The notes under the pieces: generated by a model
What the model was told of the DNA's origin: nothing
The model's input: the letters and a program-made list of their open reading frames with translations, nothing else
The model's database searches: none
In this document: piece by piece, positions 1 to 6,373 of the stretch
Layout of the letters: every line of letters begins with the position of its first letter
Numbering within the stretch: the first letter of the stretch is position 1
Program-made: the position numbers and the translations under genes
Assembly (NCBI GenBank): GCA_937891425.1
Contig: CALAGD010000081.1
Coordinates: 1 to 13,303, forward strand
Direction of reading: 5' to 3'
DNA: 13,303 nucleotides
Origin: an uncultured Pigmentiphaga sp.
GTDB taxonomy: Bacteria; Pseudomonadota; Gammaproteobacteria; Burkholderiales; Burkholderiaceae_B

Positions 1-293
1 GCCTGAACCGTCAGCTCACGGATGCGCTGCAGGTTGTTGTTGATTTCGTTCAGGGCGCCTTCGGTGGTCTGGGCGATCGAGATACCGTCGTTGGCGTTAC
101 GAGCGGCTTGAGTCAGACCCTTGATGTTGGCGGTGAAGCGGTTGGCGATGGCCTGACCGGCGGCGTCGTCCTTGGCGCTGTTGATGCGCAGGCCCGAAGA
201 CAGACGCTCGATGGCTTGGCCAAGGGCAGCTTGCGACTTGGTGAGGTTGTTCTGTGCAACCAGAGACAAGTAGTTGGTGTTGATGACAGACAT
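1..293 (-). CDS. fliC: Flagellin N-terminal part (partial at window edge)
   Basis: The minus-strand frame starts at ATG 291-293 and runs off the left edge, giving the first 97 residues of flagellin, the filament subunit exported by the flagellar type III system. The start MSVINTNYLSLVAQNNL, then LSSGLRINSAKDDAAGQAIA and a coiled segment ending NNLQRIRELTVQA, is the classic D0/D1 amino-terminal helix of bacterial flagellins (seen). No signal peptide is present, as expected for flagellin. An AAGGGAG ribosome binding site lies 6-7 bases upstream of the ATG. A sigma-28 promoter at 415-441 supports late-class flagellar expression. The central variable region and the C-terminal D1/D0 half lie outside the window, so full length and integrity cannot be judged. 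The identity is very secure; the symbol is assigned by family. Confidence 0.97.
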   Translation of the reverse strand, partial: MSVINTNYLSLVAQNNLTKSQAALGQAIERLSSGLRINSAKDDAAGQAIANRFTANIKGLTQAARNANDGISIAQTTEGALNEINNNLQRIRELTVQ

Positions 294-414
294 TTTGCTA
301 CTCCCTTGAGGAATGCTCCGGCGCCGGCCTAAGTGGGCCTTGCGCCACCCAGTTCAGGGGAAGAGGCCGTGTGGTTATCTTGCCGCGGCCGGGACTCCTC
401 CCTGTACACCCTTG

Positions 415-441
415 TTAACGGCGCGGGTGGGAGAAACTTTA
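415..441 (-). promoter_or_regulatory. Sigma-28 (FliA) promoter of the flagellin gene
   Basis: Reading the minus strand, TAAAGTTT (434-441) is followed after exactly 11 bases by GCCGTTAA (415-422). The known FliA consensus is TAAAGTTT-N11-GCCGATAA, so the -35 matches fully and the -10 differs at one base. It lies about 120 bases upstream of the flagellin ATG, implying a leader of roughly 110 nt. No gene other than the flagellin is positioned to use it. Confidence 0.92.
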
Positions 442-641
442 GGGGGTAGAAAATTGCGGGTTTTGCTCAGGGCTTGCGCGTGCTGGTCCCGCATGGTTGC
501 GCGGGCCTGAAGAGTGCGGGAAAGCGTGCGTGGCGCGGGTGCGAGCATGGCACCCGCGAAGGGGTACCCATCGCGTCACCCGCCCGGGCGGGCCGGCGGG
601 CCATGCCGGGCGGGGCGGGTGCCTTCGGTTCAGAACCGGGG
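442..641. other. Intergenic stretch between flagellin promoter and Bug gene, with GC-rich inverted repeats
   Basis: No convincing gene is seen here; the reading frames lack a credible start, ribosome binding site or family pattern. The stretch holds a 9-bp hairpin with a 7-base loop (CGCGGGTGC 534-542 pairing with GCACCCGCG 550-558), a 14-bp GC palindrome (CCCGCCCGGGCGGG, about 583-596) and a small hairpin directly after the Bug stop codon (CGGTT 626-630 with AACCG 634-638). None carries a T-run, so they are not standard intrinsic terminators. They may still block read-through from the Bug unit into the flagellin promoter. That role is inference. Confidence 0.5.
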
Positions 642-1646
642 TCATTCTATGGAGATTTTGGCCTCCTCAATCACTTTCCCCCACTTGTTGCTTTCGGCGC
701 GCATGAACTCGGCAAATTCCTCGCGCGTGCCACCTCCTGCCTGGAGCGCCTGGGCCTGCAGGAAACGCTGCATCTCCGGGGTCTGGAGTGCCTGGTTCAC
801 TTCGGCATTCAGTTTTTCCAGGATCGGCTCGGGTGTTCCGGCACGCGTAAGCAGGCCCACCCACGAACGCGCTTCGAACTCGGGGTAGGTTTCGCTGATG
901 GACGGTACGCCAGGCAGCTGCGGCACGGGCTCGCGGGTGGTGACCGCAAGCGGTCGCATTCTGCCGGCCTGGATATGGCCCAGCACCGAGGTGGCGCTGA
1001 CGAACATCACCTGTACGCGCCCGCCGACGAGGCCGGTGATGGCAGGGGCACCGCCTTTGTATGGAACGTGGTACAGGTCAACCCCGGCGATGGATTTGAA
1101 CAGTTCGGTAACCAGGTGGTTGGAGCTGCCGATGCCGGTGGACGCGTAATTGAGCTGGCCAGGTTTTTCCTTGGCCAGGGCAACCAGCTCGGCCACGGTG
1201 TTCGCCGGCACTGAAGGGTGCACCGCCAGCACGAGGGGCGAGGTTGCAATCAGCGCGATGGGCGCGAGGTCCTTGTCGTTGTCGTAAGGCAGCTGCTTGT
1301 TCAGCATCGGGTTGACCGCGTGGGTGTCGAACACGGTCAACAGCGTATAGCCGTCCGGTTCGGCGCGGGCCACTTGCGAGGTGCCTACCGTGCCACCGGC
1401 GCTGGGCCGGTTATCCACGATGATGGTTTGCCCAAGGGCTGCGGATAGTGGCACCCCCAGGTTGCGTGCGACGTTGTCGACGATGCCCCCCGGCGGATAG
1501 GGCACCACGTTGGTAATGGTGCGTGTGGGGTAGGTGTCGGGGTTGCTGGCTGCCGTGGCGGCTGCAAGCCCGCCCATCGCAACTGCCGCTGCGGTCAGGG
1601 TGCGCAGCAGCGCCTTGGGCGTGGGCAGGGTTCGTTTCGGTTTCAT
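642..1646 (-). CDS. Bug/TctC-family tripartite tricarboxylate transporter substrate-binding protein (first copy)
   Basis: This encodes a 334-residue periplasmic solute receptor of the Bug (TctC) family. These receptors capture carboxylates or aromatic acids, some for TctAB-type transporters and many as orphans in Burkholderiales. Residues 1 to about 33 form a Sec signal peptide with a basic start and an Ala/Val/Leu core. The family motifs follow in order: PYPPGGIVDNVAR (about 49-61), NRPSAGGTVGTSQVARAEPDGYTLL (about 79-103), YASTGIGSSNH and HVPYKGGAPAITGLVGGRVQVMF. The start at 1646 is set by a strong AGGAGGAG ribosome binding site about 5 bases upstream. It begins 29 bases after the cyclase stop and is probably co-transcribed with the cyclase and tetR. 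No tctA or tctB gene is visible. The ligand cannot be predicted; the cyclase next door hints at the substrate or product of that enzyme. Confidence 0.93.
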   Translation of the reverse strand: MKPKRTLPTPKALLRTLTAAAVAMGGLAAATAASNPDTYPTRTITNVVPYPPGGIVDNVARNLGVPLSAALGQTIIVDNRPSAGGTVGTSQVARAEPDGYTLLTVFDTHAVNPMLNKQLPYDNDKDLAPIALIATSPLVLAVHPSVPANTVAELVALAKEKPGQLNYASTGIGSSNHLVTELFKSIAGVDLYHVPYKGGAPAITGLVGGRVQVMFVSATSVLGHIQAGRMRPLAVTTREPVPQLPGVPSISETYPEFEARSWVGLLTRAGTPEPILEKLNAEVNQALQTPEMQRFLQAQALQAGGGTREEFAEFMRAESNKWGKVIEEAKISIE

Positions 1647-1675
1647 GGGGTCTCCTCCTGTGGGCAGATGGTTTT

Positions 1676-2464
1676 CTATTCATCGAGAATGGCTACGGCG
1701 CGTACCCAGCCGGCGGAGCCATGCTTGATCTTGATGGGGAAGCAGCACACCTGGAAGCCGTGGGGCGGAAGTTGGTCGAGGTTGGCGAGCTTTTCCATCT
1801 GGAAGTAGCCAATCTCGCGCCCCGCCTTGTGACCTTCCCAGATGATGCTCGGGTCGCCTTCGCGCTTGTAGCGTTCCACCACGTACTTGAAGGCCGGGTC
1901 CCAGCTGTACGAGTCGGTGCCAACCACGCGTACGCCCCTCTCCAGCAGCCACAGCGTGGCCGCGCGGCCAAAGCCGCATGCGCTCTCCCAGTAGTCTTCC
2001 TGCCCGTAGCGAGCCCCTGCCCGGGTATTGGCCAGCACGATGTCGAGCGGTTGCAGTTCGTAGTTGATGCGTTTGAGCTCGGCCCGGATGTCTTCCGGGG
2101 TAACCACGTAGCCGGCCTCGAAATGCCGGAAGTCCAGTTTCACGCCGGGGCGGAAGCACCAGTCGAGTGGCACTTCGTCGATGCCCGGCGACATCCGGCC
2201 ACCCGATACCAGGGCATGGTCGGTGGTGGGGTGGTAGTGCCAGGGCGAGTCCATGTGCGTGCCGGCATGCGTGGACAGCTGCACCTTCTCCACAGCCCAG
2301 GCCTTGCCTTCCGGCAGTACTTCCGGCCCTACGCCGGGGAAGAGTTTCGAGAACGAGTCCCACGACTGGTCGTGGTTGACGTAGTCAATTTGCGGGCGGT
2401 GGTGCGGCGGCGACGTGGGCTTGTCTTCCAGCGTCACAGACAGGTCGATGAATTTGCGTGACAT
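1676..2464 (-). CDS. Cyclase family protein (kynurenine-formamidase-like metal-dependent hydrolase)
   Basis: A 262-residue protein of the cyclase/KynB superfamily, metal-dependent hydrolases that include bacterial kynurenine formamidase and related amide or lactone hydrolases. The signature HAGTHMDSPWHYHP (residues 66-79) supplies H66, H70 and D72, the family's metal-binding HxGTHxD pattern. A later GHKAGREIGYFQMEKLANL segment (211-229) supplies H212 and E224, matching the His and Glu of the second half-site. The ATG at 2464 is preferred: GGA lies 6 bases upstream, and the upstream frame extends into tetR. An ATG two codons earlier (2470) is possible. It lies 35 bases after tetR and 29 before the Bug gene. 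At 262 residues it is longer than typical KynB (about 210), and no kynurenine pathway genes are nearby. The true substrate is therefore unknown; 'kynurenine formamidase' would be over-specific. Confidence 0.9.
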   Translation of the reverse strand: MSRKFIDLSVTLEDKPTSPPHHRPQIDYVNHDQSWDSFSKLFPGVGPEVLPEGKAWAVEKVQLSTHAGTHMDSPWHYHPTTDHALVSGGRMSPGIDEVPLDWCFRPGVKLDFRHFEAGYVVTPEDIRAELKRINYELQPLDIVLANTRAGARYGQEDYWESACGFGRAATLWLLERGVRVVGTDSYSWDPAFKYVVERYKREGDPSIIWEGHKAGREIGYFQMEKLANLDQLPPHGFQVCCFPIKIKHGSAGWVRAVAILDE

Positions 2465-2487
2465 GGGCATTCCAGTGAGAGGTTGCT

Positions 2488-2513
2488 GGCCCGAAGCCGT
2501 CAGGCTTCGGGCC
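2488..2513 (-). repeat. Perfect 11-bp hairpin at the 3' end of tetR, stop codon in its loop
   Basis: GGCCCGAAGCC (2488-2498) and GGCTTCGGGCC (2503-2513) are exact reverse complements separated by four bases. The tetR TGA (2500-2502, complement) lies in that loop, and the right arm encodes the last tetR codons. On the minus strand the hairpin is followed by AGCAACC, not a T-run, so it is not a standard intrinsic terminator. It sits about 24 bases upstream of the cyclase start. It may tune mRNA stability or limit read-through from tetR into the cyclase and Bug genes; that is inference. Confidence 0.75.
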
Positions 2514-3180
2514 CCAGGGAAACTGCGTGGGAGGCGGGGGCGGGGGCGCGCAAGCCCGCGGTGATGAATGTGACCAGCTGGCGCACGATTTCGTGGGCGT
2601 CGTCGGTATCGCACAAGCCGCCCGAAAGACGGTGCAGACGGCGATAGCTTTCGTCGGCGTCGGTCACGATGTACATCATGGCCCCAATAGCGAAGGCATA
2701 CCGCCAGTAGGCTTCGCGCAGATGAAGCACCGGTTCCGCCCGCATCATTGCCTCGACGAATTCACTCGCCAGCGCGTCGTACTGCTCGAAAATGGCTGCG
2801 TTGGTCGATTCGCGCGGCATCGCCCGCATCTGTATCAGCAGGCGGATGAACAGGCGCCACTCGCCGGTCTGCTCAAAACTGAGCAGCACGGGCGGAGCAA
2901 CCAGCGCAGTGACTACCTCTTCGAGAGTCGGCGCCCGGTTCCGGGGAATCGATGCGAGCGCTTCGCGGCGTCGTCGGTTGATGGGCTCGGCCACGGCATG
3001 TACCACCGCCTTGATCAGCTCTTCCTTGGAGCCGAAGTGATAGTGAATGGCGGCAATGTTCACGCCGGCCGACTGGGTGATCTCACGCAAGGTGGTTGCC
3101 TCGAACCCCCGCGTGCTGAAAGCCCGCAAGGCGGCAAGCAGAATGCGCGAACGGGTGGAGTGGTCTGAGAAGAGCTGCAT
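2500..3180 (-). CDS. TetR/AcrR-family transcriptional regulator
   Basis: A 226-residue TetR-type repressor. The N-terminal DNA-binding domain reads TRSRILLAALRAFSTRGFEA followed by TTLREITQSAGVNIAAIHYHF and GSKEELIKAV (about residues 9-60), with the typical helix-turn-helix and the YxHFxSKEEL signature. The C-terminal ligand domain resembles that of PsrA-like regulators (HYHFGSKEELI start, FIRLLIQMR in the middle, FWR/YWRYAFAIGAMMY later), a group that often senses acyl-CoA or fatty acids. The effector itself is not evident. The start at 3180 gives the usual short N-terminus; an in-frame ATG at 3249 would add 23 residues of low family likeness. Neither start has a good ribosome binding site. 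The gene leads a tandem unit with the cyclase and Bug genes, so it probably regulates them and itself. A 19-bp palindrome upstream (3281-3299) is a candidate operator. Confidence 0.92.
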   Translation of the reverse strand: MQLFSDHSTRSRILLAALRAFSTRGFEATTLREITQSAGVNIAAIHYHFGSKEELIKAVVHAVAEPINRRRREALASIPRNRAPTLEEVVTALVAPPVLLSFEQTGEWRLFIRLLIQMRAMPRESTNAAIFEQYDALASEFVEAMMRAEPVLHLREAYWRYAFAIGAMMYIVTDADESYRRLHRLSGGLCDTDDAHEIVRQLVTFITAGLRAPAPASHAVSLGPEA

Positions 3181-3280
3181 GGCTGGGGAAAACTGGAGCT
3201 GCGCCGCGTCAGCAGGGGCGCTGCAATGCCGTGTCTCCGGTATTTCCATTTCTGGTCGTGTATGCCCAATCGATTTTAAT

Positions 3281-3299
3281 CAGAATTTTCAAAATTCTG
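3281..3299. promoter_or_regulatory. 19-bp palindrome upstream of tetR (candidate operator)
   Basis: CAGAATTTT-C-AAAATTCTG is a perfect 9+1+9 palindrome, about 100 bases upstream of the tetR ATG at 3180. It lies in a distinctly AT-rich patch (about 3270-3315) within GC-rich surroundings, as a promoter would. TetR repressors usually bind 15-20 bp palindromes over their own promoter, so autoregulation is a reasonable inference. An overlapping looser dyad, TCAAA-N6-TTTGA (about 3289-3304), is also present. I could not fix a convincing -35/-10 pair on the minus strand. Confidence 0.6.
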
Positions 3300-3579
3300 T
3301 TTGATTTTTTTGGAAAGCCAGGCAAAGACTGCGTGTGCGAGCAGCGGCGGGTAGCAGTTGCTTTCGCATGTCTTCGTCTGCGCGTCTCATATCTGTATCT
3401 GGTCGTGGCCCGCATGGCGGTCACCGGCCTGTCCATGGATCTGAACCCGGTGCAAGGTGAACGCATGGCTCAGGTACAGCGGAGACGTATCGCATGTGGG
3501 CCTGGTCAAGTTGAGGCGTGCCAGGCGGAAACGTGGCGATGAGCGGGAAGAGGGCAGGAGACCATGCAAGGCCAGTCCG
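3300..3579. other. Intergenic region upstream of tetR, no gene recognised
   Basis: Between the tetR operator region and the entericidin terminator I see no credible gene on either strand. The frames here have no recognisable family, ribosome binding site or consistent codon pattern. There is a T-rich tract at about 3301-3311 next to the palindrome and otherwise ordinary GC-rich sequence. With the tetR leader (3181-3280) and the entericidin 3' untranslated stretch (3608-3759), this makes a long gap broken only by the regulatory signals listed separately. Confidence 0.5.
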
Positions 3580-3607
3580 AAAAAATCCCCCGGCGGCTCA
3601 GCCGGGG
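3580..3607 (-). terminator. Intrinsic terminator downstream of the entericidin gene
   Basis: On the minus strand, CCCCGGC (3601-3607 complement) pairs with GCCGGGG (3588-3594 complement) around a 6-base loop. GA and a run of six T (3580-3585 complement) follow, the standard Rho-independent shape. It lies about 150 bases past the entericidin stop codon, so that transcript would carry a long 3' untranslated segment. No other minus-strand gene ends here. Confidence 0.82.
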
Positions 3608-3759
3608 CGAGCTTCGTGCCCGGCGGTCGGCGGGGGAAGGGGACATCGGTGCGTACATCCGCGGCCAATCGGCGTGCATATTGGTGCACGCGTACCGGCC
3701 GGCCGCGAGCCTGCCTGAAGTTTCTCTATTTGTATATGGGCAGGCAATTGTCGGAACAG

Positions 3760-3888
3760 CTAGCGAGCCTGCTGCTGGATTTTCTCGCCGCCACGTTCGA
3801 TGTCCTTGCCGGCGCCTTCCATGGTGTTGCAGCCGGTGAGGAAAGCCGCCAGCGCCAGCAGGATGGGTAGTCCTTTGAGTATCTTCAT
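3760..3888 (-). CDS. Entericidin A/B-family small lipoprotein
   Basis: A 42-residue protein starting at ATG 3886-3888, with AGGAG 7 bases upstream, and ending at TAG 3760-3762. It opens MKILKGLPILLALAAFLTGC, a lipoprotein signal with the lipobox LTGC and lipidated Cys20. The mature part, CNTMEGAGKDIERGGEKIQ plus a short tail, is the hallmark of the entericidin/EcnAB family (N-T-x-x-G-x-G-K-D-I-x-x-G-G). Entericidins are small membrane lipoproteins described as an antidote/toxin pair in enterobacteria; many bacteria carry a single copy whose role is unclear. Only one copy is present here. It is divergent from the diguanylate cyclase gene, with about 180 bases between them, and has its own terminator at 3580-3607. 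Confidence 0.92.
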   Translation of the reverse strand: MKILKGLPILLALAAFLTGCNTMEGAGKDIERGGEKIQQQAR

Positions 3889-4031
3889 TGTTATCTCCTG
3901 AAAAAAGTGGAACGCGGCCGGTTGAACAGGGTCGCGTCACGCTGGCTTCAGCAAGGTGCGGGCCTGCCACATTCATGGCAGCGAAAATCTGGCGTTCCGG
4001 CGGAAAAGACGGTGCGTGATGCGTTCCGGGC

Positions 4032-4037
4032 GATAAT
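4032..4037 (+). promoter_or_regulatory. Possible -10 element for the diguanylate cyclase gene
   Basis: GATAAT lies 30 bases upstream of the ATG at 4067 and is the best -10-like hexamer in the divergent region. No good -35 is seen at 16-18 bases upstream, so the assignment is tentative. A weak AGGA lies about 10 bases before the ATG. Confidence 0.3.
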
Positions 4038-4066
4038 AGGGTGTACTCCCTTAGGACTCCTCCTTC

Positions 4067-5488
4067 ATGCAACACGATCTGCTACTCCCTGAAGACGAGA
4101 ACGTGCCTAGCCCCATGGCCGGCGTCCCGTTACCGGAAGACGGTGCGTGGGTAGACCTATATAAATTGGCTGGGCCCGTGGCGCGCCAAGCGGTGGCCGA
4201 GGTCGTGCGGGAATATTCCGCCGAGTTTGCCCAGTTGTTCTACAGCAGCTTCCTGCAGGATGACAACGCCAAGCGTTTCCTGTCGCACGAGCTTGTAGCG
4301 CACAAGCTGCAGAGTTCGTTGCAACGCTGGATGATTGGCCTGCTGGGTGACCCGAACAACATCGACGTGCCGCGCATCGTTGCCCAGCAACAGAAAGTGG
4401 GTGAGGTGCATGCTCGACTCATGGTTCCCATTCCACTGGTGGGGCGGGGTTCTCGCCTGCTGAAAGACGCCGTCACGCGGCGCCTGCGCGAACGCGACCT
4501 GTCGCGCGAAGAGCTTTCGCTGGCGCAGCAGTTCCTCGGCGGCATGTTCGACCTGGCGCTGGAAGTCATGTCTACCGCCTACATGCACGACACCCGTCGC
4601 GGCGTGCGGGCGAGCGAGGCGTATCGCCTGTTCACCCTCGGCCAGAACGTGGCCACCGAGCGTGAACGGCAGCGTGCCGCACTGCTGGAGTGGATGCAGT
4701 CGATACTATTGAGAATGCATTACCGCGACGAGCAGCAACCGCTGCCCGCGATGCGGTCGTCAGAGTTCGGGCTGTGGCTGCACCACAAGGGGCAGGCGAT
4801 GTTCGAGGGAACATCCGAACTGGCAAGCATCATGCAGTTGGTGTCGATGATCGACAGTACCACCATGCCAGCGCTCGAGGCCGTGCGCCAGCAGGACGAC
4901 ATGGCTGCCGTGGCGCAAGAGATCCATTCGTTTCAGGAGCGCGTCGACAACATCAAGTATCTGCTGAACCAGCTGTTCGACCGCGCGGCCCAGCTGGAAG
5001 GCGGGCGCGACCCACTCACGCAGTTGCTCAACCGGCGGTTCCTGCCCACCGTGCTGGCGCGCGAACTGGCGCTGGCCAAGACGGGTGTCAGCACGTTCGC
5101 CGTGCTCATGGCTGACCTGGACCACTTCAAGGCAATCAACGACGCCTATGGCCATGACGGCGGTGATGCCATCCTGCGCCAGGTGGCAGAGATACTGCAG
5201 TCGGCCACCCGCAGCAGCGATTACGTATTCCGCTACGGCGGCGAGGAGTTCCTGGTGGTGCTGGTGGATACCGACAAGAATGCCATCAGCGGTGTGGCCC
5301 AGAAGCTTTGCCAACGAATCGAAAATACGTCATTCCGGCTGCCCAACGGCGACGCCGTAAACTGCACCATCAGCATTGGCGCGGCGGTGTTCGACGGGCA
5401 CCCCGACCCGGAATACATCGTAAAACGGGCCGACAACGCCCTGTATCGAGCCAAGATCGAAGGCCGCAATACCTGGCGTATCGGCTAG
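4067..5488 (+). CDS. Globin-coupled heme-sensor diguanylate cyclase (DosC/GReg type)
   Basis: A 473-residue cytosolic signalling enzyme that makes c-di-GMP from two GTP under control of a heme-bound gas, probably O2. An N-terminal sensor globin (about 30-185) carries VGEVHARLMVP with the proximal heme ligand H115. F58-Y59 aligns with the distal Tyr43 of E. coli DosC, and L81 with its Leu65 (my recall of the DosC sequence). A middle domain (about 190-310) includes FGLWLHHKG, also found in DosC. The C-terminal GGDEF domain (about 312-473) reads DPLTQLLNRRFLPTVL, then D350-LDHFK, then the active-site RYGGEEF (389-395), so it should be catalytically competent. RSSD at 382-385 is an intact RxxD inhibitory site. 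The gene appears monocistronic. DosP-type phosphodiesterase, the usual E. coli partner, is absent from this window. Bordetella pertussis BpeGReg is a known relative. A flagellin gene is nearby, in line with c-di-GMP control of motility, though the link is inference. Confidence 0.95.
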   Translation: MQHDLLLPEDENVPSPMAGVPLPEDGAWVDLYKLAGPVARQAVAEVVREYSAEFAQLFYSSFLQDDNAKRFLSHELVAHKLQSSLQRWMIGLLGDPNNIDVPRIVAQQQKVGEVHARLMVPIPLVGRGSRLLKDAVTRRLRERDLSREELSLAQQFLGGMFDLALEVMSTAYMHDTRRGVRASEAYRLFTLGQNVATERERQRAALLEWMQSILLRMHYRDEQQPLPAMRSSEFGLWLHHKGQAMFEGTSELASIMQLVSMIDSTTMPALEAVRQQDDMAAVAQEIHSFQERVDNIKYLLNQLFDRAAQLEGGRDPLTQLLNRRFLPTVLARELALAKTGVSTFAVLMADLDHFKAINDAYGHDGGDAILRQVAEILQSATRSSDYVFRYGGEEFLVVLVDTDKNAISGVAQKLCQRIENTSFRLPNGDAVNCTISIGAAVFDGHPDPEYIVKRADNALYRAKIEGRNTWRIG

Positions 5489-5532
5489 GCGGTGTGTTGA
5501 GGGTAATCCCTAGGTTTCCTGCCCGGAAAATA

Positions 5533-5549
5533 AGTTAATACTATTAACT
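5533..5549. promoter_or_regulatory. 17-bp perfect palindrome before the aromatic cluster (candidate MarR operator)
   Basis: AGTTAATA-C-TATTAACT is an exact 8+1+8 inverted repeat 26 bases upstream of the crotonase ATG at 5576. It lies where a promoter -10 would be: TTCCTG, then 17 bases, then TACTAT inside the palindrome (weak -35, tentative). MarR-family dimers typically bind AT-rich palindromes of this size. The cluster ends with a marR gene, so repression of the whole operon at this site is a strong inference. Confidence 0.72.
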
Positions 5550-5575
5550 AATGTTCTGGTTCTGGAAACACGCAC

Positions 5576-6373
5576 ATGTCTCAGCTCAATACTGCCGAAA
5601 CGGAAGGGATGCTGGAAGTTGATACTTCGGGCTCTGTTGCTACTGTTGCACTCAACCGCGTTGAAAAACGCAACGCGCTGAACCTGCCGATCATCAAGGC
5701 GCTGCACGAAACCTTTGCGAACCTGCCCGACCACGTCCGGGTGGTGATCCTGCATGGCCATGGTCCGCATTTCAGTGCGGGGCTCGATCTGTCCGATCTT
5801 ACCGATCACTCCACATGGGCCGGCATCCAGCACTCGCGTGCCTGGCATGCGGCATTCGACCAAATCCAGATGGGCAAGGTGCCGGTCATCGCGGTGCTGC
5901 ACGGTGGCGTGGTAGGGGGCGGGCTGGAGCTGGCCAGCTCCTGCCACATCCGGGTGGCCGAAACCTCCACGTATTACGCCCTGCCGGAAGGCCAGCGCGG
6001 CATCTTCGTGGGGGGCGGTGGCGCGGTGCGTCTGCCGCGCCTCATTGGCGCTGCCCGCATGGCCGACATGATGCTCACCGGCCGCACCTACGATGCCGAT
6101 GAGGGCAAGATCATCGGCTTCTCGCAATACGTGGTGCCCGAGGGCCAGGGCATGGCCAAGGCGCGCGAACTGGCCGAACGCATCGCCTCGAACGCGCCGC
6201 TGTCGAATTTCGCCATCATCCATGCGCTGCCCCGCATTGCCGACCAGTCTCATTCCGACGGGCTGTTTACCGAAGCGTTGATGGCCGCCATTGCGCAGGC
6301 CGACGACGCAGCCAAAGAACGTTTGAACGCTTTCCTTCAGGGCAAGGCTGCCAAGGCGCTGAGAAAATCATGA
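5576..6373 (+). CDS. Enoyl-CoA hydratase/crotonase of the hydroxycinnamate cluster
   Basis: A 265-residue crotonase-fold enzyme, first gene of the cluster. It probably hydrates the double bond of a cinnamoyl-type CoA thioester made by the ligase encoded next. The oxyanion-hole segments are HFSAGLDL (65-72) and GGVVGGGLELASSCHIR (110-126). E118 (in GGGLEL) and E138 (in ALPEG) match Glu144 and Glu164 of rat enoyl-CoA hydratase. Feruloyl-CoA hydratase-lyase (HCHL/Ech) has a serine at the first of these positions (S123), so this is more likely a simple hydratase than a vanillin-forming lyase. The stop overlaps the next start by 4 bases (ATGA at 6370-6373), showing translational coupling. The ribosome binding site is weak (GGA about 10 bases upstream). 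The substrate is inferred from context; other crotonase reactions such as isomerase remain possible. Confidence 0.88.
   Translation: MSQLNTAETEGMLEVDTSGSVATVALNRVEKRNALNLPIIKALHETFANLPDHVRVVILHGHGPHFSAGLDLSDLTDHSTWAGIQHSRAWHAAFDQIQMGKVPVIAVLHGGVVGGGLELASSCHIRVAETSTYYALPEGQRGIFVGGGGAVRLPRLIGAARMADMMLTGRTYDADEGKIIGFSQYVVPEGQGMAKARELAERIASNAPLSNFAIIHALPRIADQSHSDGLFTEALMAAIAQADDAAKERLNAFLQGKAAKALRKS

Noticed and set aside
534..558. 9-bp GC hairpin as an intrinsic terminator of the first Bug gene
   Set aside because: No T-run follows on the minus strand; reported only as an inverted repeat.
1523..2461. 312-codon plus-strand frame opposite the cyclase gene
   Set aside because: Antisense to a gene with clear metal-binding motifs; no recognisable protein family.
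3281..3311. AT-rich palindrome plus T-run as a plus-strand terminator
   Set aside because: The stem is AT-only apart from the end pairs and no plus-strand gene precedes it; an operator/promoter reading fits better.
3506..4075. 189-codon minus-strand frame covering the entericidin region
   Set aside because: It covers the same bases as the entericidin gene in another phase, runs through the terminator hairpin and has no family likeness.
5576..6373. Naming the crotonase as feruloyl-CoA hydratase-lyase (ech)
   Set aside because: Glu instead of Ser at the HCHL-specific position and presence of a thiolase; no vanillin dehydrogenase gene nearby.
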